DNA of 64,000 bases from Lutraria lutraria. Its lineage: Eukaryota; Mollusca; Bivalvia; Venerida; Mactridae. The position numbers and the translations under genes were made by a program. Shown here piece after piece: positions 60,144 through 64,000 of the stretch. The stretch's first letter is position 1. Every line of letters starts with the position of its first letter. Where the stretch lies: positions 12,730,414 to 12,794,413 of the forward strand of contig OZ026835.1 of the NCBI GenBank assembly GCA_964023205.1, in the 5' to 3' direction. A model generated the notes under the pieces. That model made no database searches and had not been told where the DNA came from. It saw only the letters and a list, made by a program, of their open reading frames with translations.

Positions 60144-61545
60144 GTAAGATATTATCCTGAGTTCATGAAAACGCTGAAATGCTGAAAAATAGTTTTCCCT
60201 TTAATCTATAAAAACTCCCTTTCAGTTTAATTTTACTTTTCAAAGCAGACATTCATCAAAGTTGTGTTGACCTGTAGAAGAGCTTATTTTGTCTGTAAAC
60301 ATTAATTTTAAAAGCTATTGGTAATTAACTGTTGTTGGGACGAGGTATGTTTTGTCTTGTTACTTTCCCACGTTTGCTTCAAGACACTATTTTCCCCTTC
60401 CTTCAAGCCCCACCACCTTTCCCCTAAAATGTCTTTGAATTTAATCCAGGACCAATTACACCAAAATGGAGGTTGGTTCAGTAAATTTAAAAAGGTCAGG
60501 AGTCAGATGATCAAATACACTTTTCCAGTGATAATTTTATCACATTTCTGAACATAAATGAAGTATTTATATCACTCTAGTCTTGATAAAAATTTCTTTT
60601 AGCCAAAATGTTTGTAATTTTGTGTGTACATTTTTGGTCCACTATAAGTTCATTCGGTCATCAAACTACATCAAATGTCTGGTGCTTAAAAAACTTGATC
60701 ATGAAGACTGTCTAAAGCTGAAAAAAACAATACCAGTCTTTCAGTCTAAATAATTGCTGTACTTCCATGTTTTACCTTTTAAATGGAACATTTAGTTTCC
60801 AACAAATGGATATTAACATATTACGATAATGATGTCAGCTTTGGTCCATTTGTAAATGTGCTTGACTTGTAACCCAGCAGTTCTTGGTTCAAATCCTGGT
60901 CACGGCTGGTCATATCCTTCTATGACAAAAATGTTTACTTTTCTCTATTTTTGAAGAAGTTACTGGCTCCTTGGAAATAACAAGTTAGTAATTCCTGAGT
61001 AATTTAGACATTAATATTATAAATAATTCTCATTGCTTTAAATCACTCCCTACAGTCGAATTCATACCCTGTCCTAAGAAGTATCGCCCGTCTAGGCGCA
61101 TTAATAATGAAAACATTCAGATAGTTGACTTAAACTTTTTAGAAATCGAATCATGTGATTCCATTAGCATCTTAATGCACCATTGTCTTGTGATTTACTC
61201 TCATTTATATCACATGGTGTTCAATATCTCTGTCTTATATGTACGTCTAAGAATTAATTCAGTCCATCGTATTTATTCCGTTCAGCAAACAAACAAATAT
61301 ATCCTTCCTAAATTGCATACTAGGGTAATTTATGTTAAATGACATTACTATCGCAATGAGTTACCTGTTCTTTAATGTTATTATACTTATGCATTAGTAT
61401 AGTTTATATTTATATTCATTTCTTTAATAGTGTCATACTTATACATTAGTTTGTTTATATTTATACTACAGCAGTAACTAAAGTTAGTCACCGAACATAT
61501 TTATATTGATGTAATATTAATGAAATACCAATGCATAAATTACAG
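60144..61545 (+). other. intron of the uncharacterised gene
   Basis: A 1.4-kb AT-rich intron. The only structure I see is a degraded tRNA-like SINE head at about 60.84-60.95 kb. A 77-codon open frame at 60318-60551 has no sign of being coding. Confidence 0.6.
60840..60955 (+). mobile_element. degraded tRNA-derived SINE head
   Basis: A box-like TGGTCCATTTGTAAATGTGC and B box GGTTCAAATCCTGGTC in an intron. It resembles the head of the element at 18.35-18.53 kb. Confidence 0.45.
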
Positions 61546-62049
61546 GTGAAAAGAAGAGGAAGACTGAATCACCCCAACAAGCAGTGCCTGCTAAAAGGGA
61601 CAAAGCATTTGCTTCACCAGTATTCATTCATGCATCTAAACAGTCTCCTAAAACACTAGCAAGTATAGTTCAGTCTCCAAGCACTGCTCATAACACACCT
61701 AAGGTTTCTGCAGCAAGAATAATTGTCAGCCAGGGGCACTCTCCTGGAAAAGTTACCAAATCCCACCCCTCAAAGTCTGTTTCTCACCCCACCGAAACTG
61801 CATCACCAGCAGCTCACGTTGTCATCTCTGTATCAAGAGACGCACAGGAAACAGAATTAAATGAATCCACTGCAGCTTTAGGTGTGCTTGGAATGCCAGG
61901 TTCAGAATTTGTTGGTTATGAAGAAATAGAGGAGCATGAAGTTGAAGGTTGGGACCCAAACACTGTCGAAGAAACACCTGCTGTTGAACAACTAGAACAA
62001 AGTACATCCACTCCTACACAAACCAAGTCTCGGACCAAAGGATCTGATA
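61546..62049 (+). CDS. uncharacterised protein, large low-complexity exon with basic NLS-like motif
   Basis: 504 nt, acceptor AATTACAG and consensus donor GTAAGT. It begins with R-E-K-K-R-K, a likely nuclear localisation signal, then a Ser/Pro/Lys/Thr-rich disordered stretch, then an acidic part (G-Y-E-E-I-E-E-H-E-V-E-G-W-D-P). This arrangement suggests a nuclear regulatory or adaptor protein, but I recognise no domain. Phase leaves one base (A) for a downstream exon. Frame and splice sites fit the two exons before it. Confidence 0.75.
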
Positions 62050-63708
62050 GTAAGTTGAAACTGTTCTCTTTATAGCATCACTTGGCTCAGAACTGTCATT
62101 TATTTCATAACTGATCATTTATTGAAGGGAGTTCCCCAAATACATAAGATGCAATTAAAACATCTGAAATTGTACTTAAGATTGAAAATGTAATGTTTCT
62201 TAATTAAATCGGTCAGAATGTTGCCATTTGTTCAAGTTTTAATGTAAGAGAAATGTGTACATAGCTTTTCATTTAATTAATTCAGTGTGATACCGTCAGA
62301 TAGTTATGTACCTTTATGCTTCTTATTGTTCTAACACTGGACTGGTACAAGTAATATTGTAACCGTAAAAATAGTGTTTTACTTTAAAAGAAGTCAAAAG
62401 GCAATTGAAATGGAATATCATCACCAGTAATGTTTAAATATGATTCATCTTTGGAAAAACAAGACAGAAATGTCTTCTGTTGCAAGCACACTTTTAAGTT
62501 TCAATGTGTTGCAGTATTATTGTAGGTGTATAAATCTTTGAGAATCTACTGGTATAGTTTTTATCAGACTTATATTTGGTTATGATTTGGTAGAAGTCAA
62601 TTAAATATTTTACTTTTTTAGCCTTCACAGCAAATCATGCCAAATAAAGTCAATCATCATGATTGAGTCAATGACTTGCCCATTTTTTTCAGTTTCTGGA
62701 ACATACACCAACTTCTCCCACTCATAATTTGCTCTAAGGCCAAAAATGAAATATGTTTGGAGTGCTCTGACCTACTCATTAAAATCCTAGCAAATAATTT
62801 TTTGGGGGTATTTCTTTTTTTACTATTGTTATATAGTATTAGTAAAAGCAATGCCTACCTATCTACTCAGTGCTAAAATTATGGGTTGGAGCACTCCAAA
62901 CAAACTTATTTTTATTTTCAGCCTTAATACATCATGGGATGTTAATATGGCAACATAGTACTTTGAACTGTGTAAACATGTACTTCTGATAAAAGTGGAC
63001 ACAAAATTTTTGTGAAATTTGAGTTAAAATCTGTTTTTTTATATCAAAATGTACTGTGGCCTCTCTAAGTCACACTTCTATTCATACATTAGCCATAATA
63101 ATTGTTTGCTAAACTAAAGGGAATAACCTACTGATAAAAGCTCTACATTTAGACAACCTTCAGGACATGTAAAAACTGTCCTGATTTTGAGGTAATCTCA
63201 TTATCAAGTCTAATCTTGAATGACTATTGAAAGCAAGTCAGTGTATCAGTTGTTCTCATAATGAGCTGGTCTAATTATTGACATGGTCAGTTAATTGAAG
63301 TTCTGCTGTATTTTTCCATTTGACCGTTGTTGCGTGGATTCGAGCTCAGCTATCAACCATGTCTTCTTATGTGAGAAAGCAGGCAGTTGCTTAAGGAGGA
63401 TGGGAGTCTAGTACTGGTTCTTCCCAGGAATGATGATTAGGTGAACTGTCCGCCTCATATGACACTGACTGTTGAAAAAGGGCATAATACCAATGAAACA
63501 AAGCAAAAATGGTTGTTTTGGTTTTCTATTTAAATTAAAGAATAAGCTTGGTGACATTATACGGTTGTATAAATTTGTATAAAGTATGCATAGTTTAAAG
63601 AATTATTGTTGATAGTCATAGCAAAGAATTGGATTATTATTTTGTATATATATAACTCTAGTTCTATATCTTTACTTACTAACCAATGTTAAATCAACAC
63701 TTTAATAG
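62050..63708 (+). other. intron or downstream region with a SINE
   Basis: AT-rich sequence after the last firm exon. It holds a 5'-truncated SINE at 63331-63491; otherwise I see no exon with convincing splice sites. Confidence 0.5.
63331..63491 (+). mobile_element. SINE type B, 5'-truncated
   Basis: It shares B box, body (TTATGTGAGAAAGCAGGCAG, GGATGGGAGTCTAGTACTGG) and tail (ACTGACTGTTGAAAAAGGGC) with the copy at 32.5-32.8 kb. The A-box half is absent. Confidence 0.8.
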
Positions 63709-63770
63709 ATGATTTCAGGAAATATGACTTACAAGAAGGAGGTGACTTCATATCCAGAACATTGTATTGA
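63709..63770 (+). CDS. possible terminal exon of the uncharacterised gene
   Basis: The acceptor TTTAATAG is followed by an in-phase stretch encoding D-F-R-K-Y-D-L-Q-E-G-G-D-F-I-S-R-T-L-Y and TGA. The phase matches the one base left by the exon ending at 62049. If correct, the protein is about 270 residues from the ATG at 59235. The only support is phase, acceptor and peptide character; the gene may instead continue beyond the window. Confidence 0.3.
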
Positions 63771-64000
63771 TATGTAAACATTCTGGCTAGATAGGCAGTC
63801 AATCATTTCTGTATTGTAATATATCCGGTACACCTCATTGCATTAGAATTGTGTGCACAAAAAACAGACATGAAATAATTGTAAAATGCAAACATATGTT
63901 TATGATTAATTTTCTTTGGGGAAGCCATGTTATATTCGTATTAATTCTGTTTTGATGAGTTTATTTCCTACAATGACAAATTTTGATGTCGGTAATACAA

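Noticed and set aside
60318..60551. 77-codon plus-strand open frame in an intron
   Set aside because: No splice sites that fit the phases of the neighbouring exons and no known motif.

Overview
This is a stretch of an AT-rich animal nuclear genome, almost certainly a bivalve mollusc. It has spliced genes with GT-AG introns. It also has pearl/Helentron-like elements with ~160-bp internal tandem repeats, tRNA-derived SINEs whose 3' end carries the mollusc-type GACGTTAAACC tail, and many short pogo-like MITEs with TA target duplications. No bacterial, organellar or viral gene was recognised.

Layout. 1-28.1 kb looks like a gene desert: no convincing exon, but SINEs, TA-flanked MITEs, a 16-bp minisatellite that appears to have grown out of MITE sequence (about 9.57-10.37 kb), a roughly 3.2-kb 25-bp minisatellite (about 20.5-23.75 kb), and a few GC-richer stretches that could be regulatory. 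28.1-30.6 kb is a broken non-LTR retrotransposon with an internally deleted copy of its own 3' part lodged in the reverse-transcriptase region. 30.6-34.5 kb is non-coding and contains a second SINE type. 34.56-55.47 kb on the minus strand is a nearly complete DHX29 gene (the 40S-associated DEAH-box RNA helicase used for scanning structured mRNA leaders). I could assign 28 coding exons by hand; all junctions are GT-AG and all phases agree, giving about 1359 residues plus an unidentified first exon. Its introns hold two pearl-like elements, two smaller relatives, a hAT-type MITE with an exact target duplication, several SINEs and pogo-like MITEs.

From about 57.9 kb on the plus strand runs a divergently oriented gene that I do not recognise. 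Three exons are well supported (59.2, 60.0 and 61.5-62.0 kb). A possible TATA-driven first exon at 57.9 kb and a possible last exon at 63.7 kb are weaker. The two genes are head to head, so their promoters probably lie within 55.5-59.2 kb.

The most unusual observations are a 53-bp-arm hairpin that would bury a candidate splice donor of the plus-strand gene, the repeated conversion of MITE sequence into minisatellites, the alternating subtypes inside the larger pearl-like array, and the 25-bp array in which most units carry a SOX-type CATTGT core. All coordinates were read by eye; no alignment, gene-prediction or database search was run.
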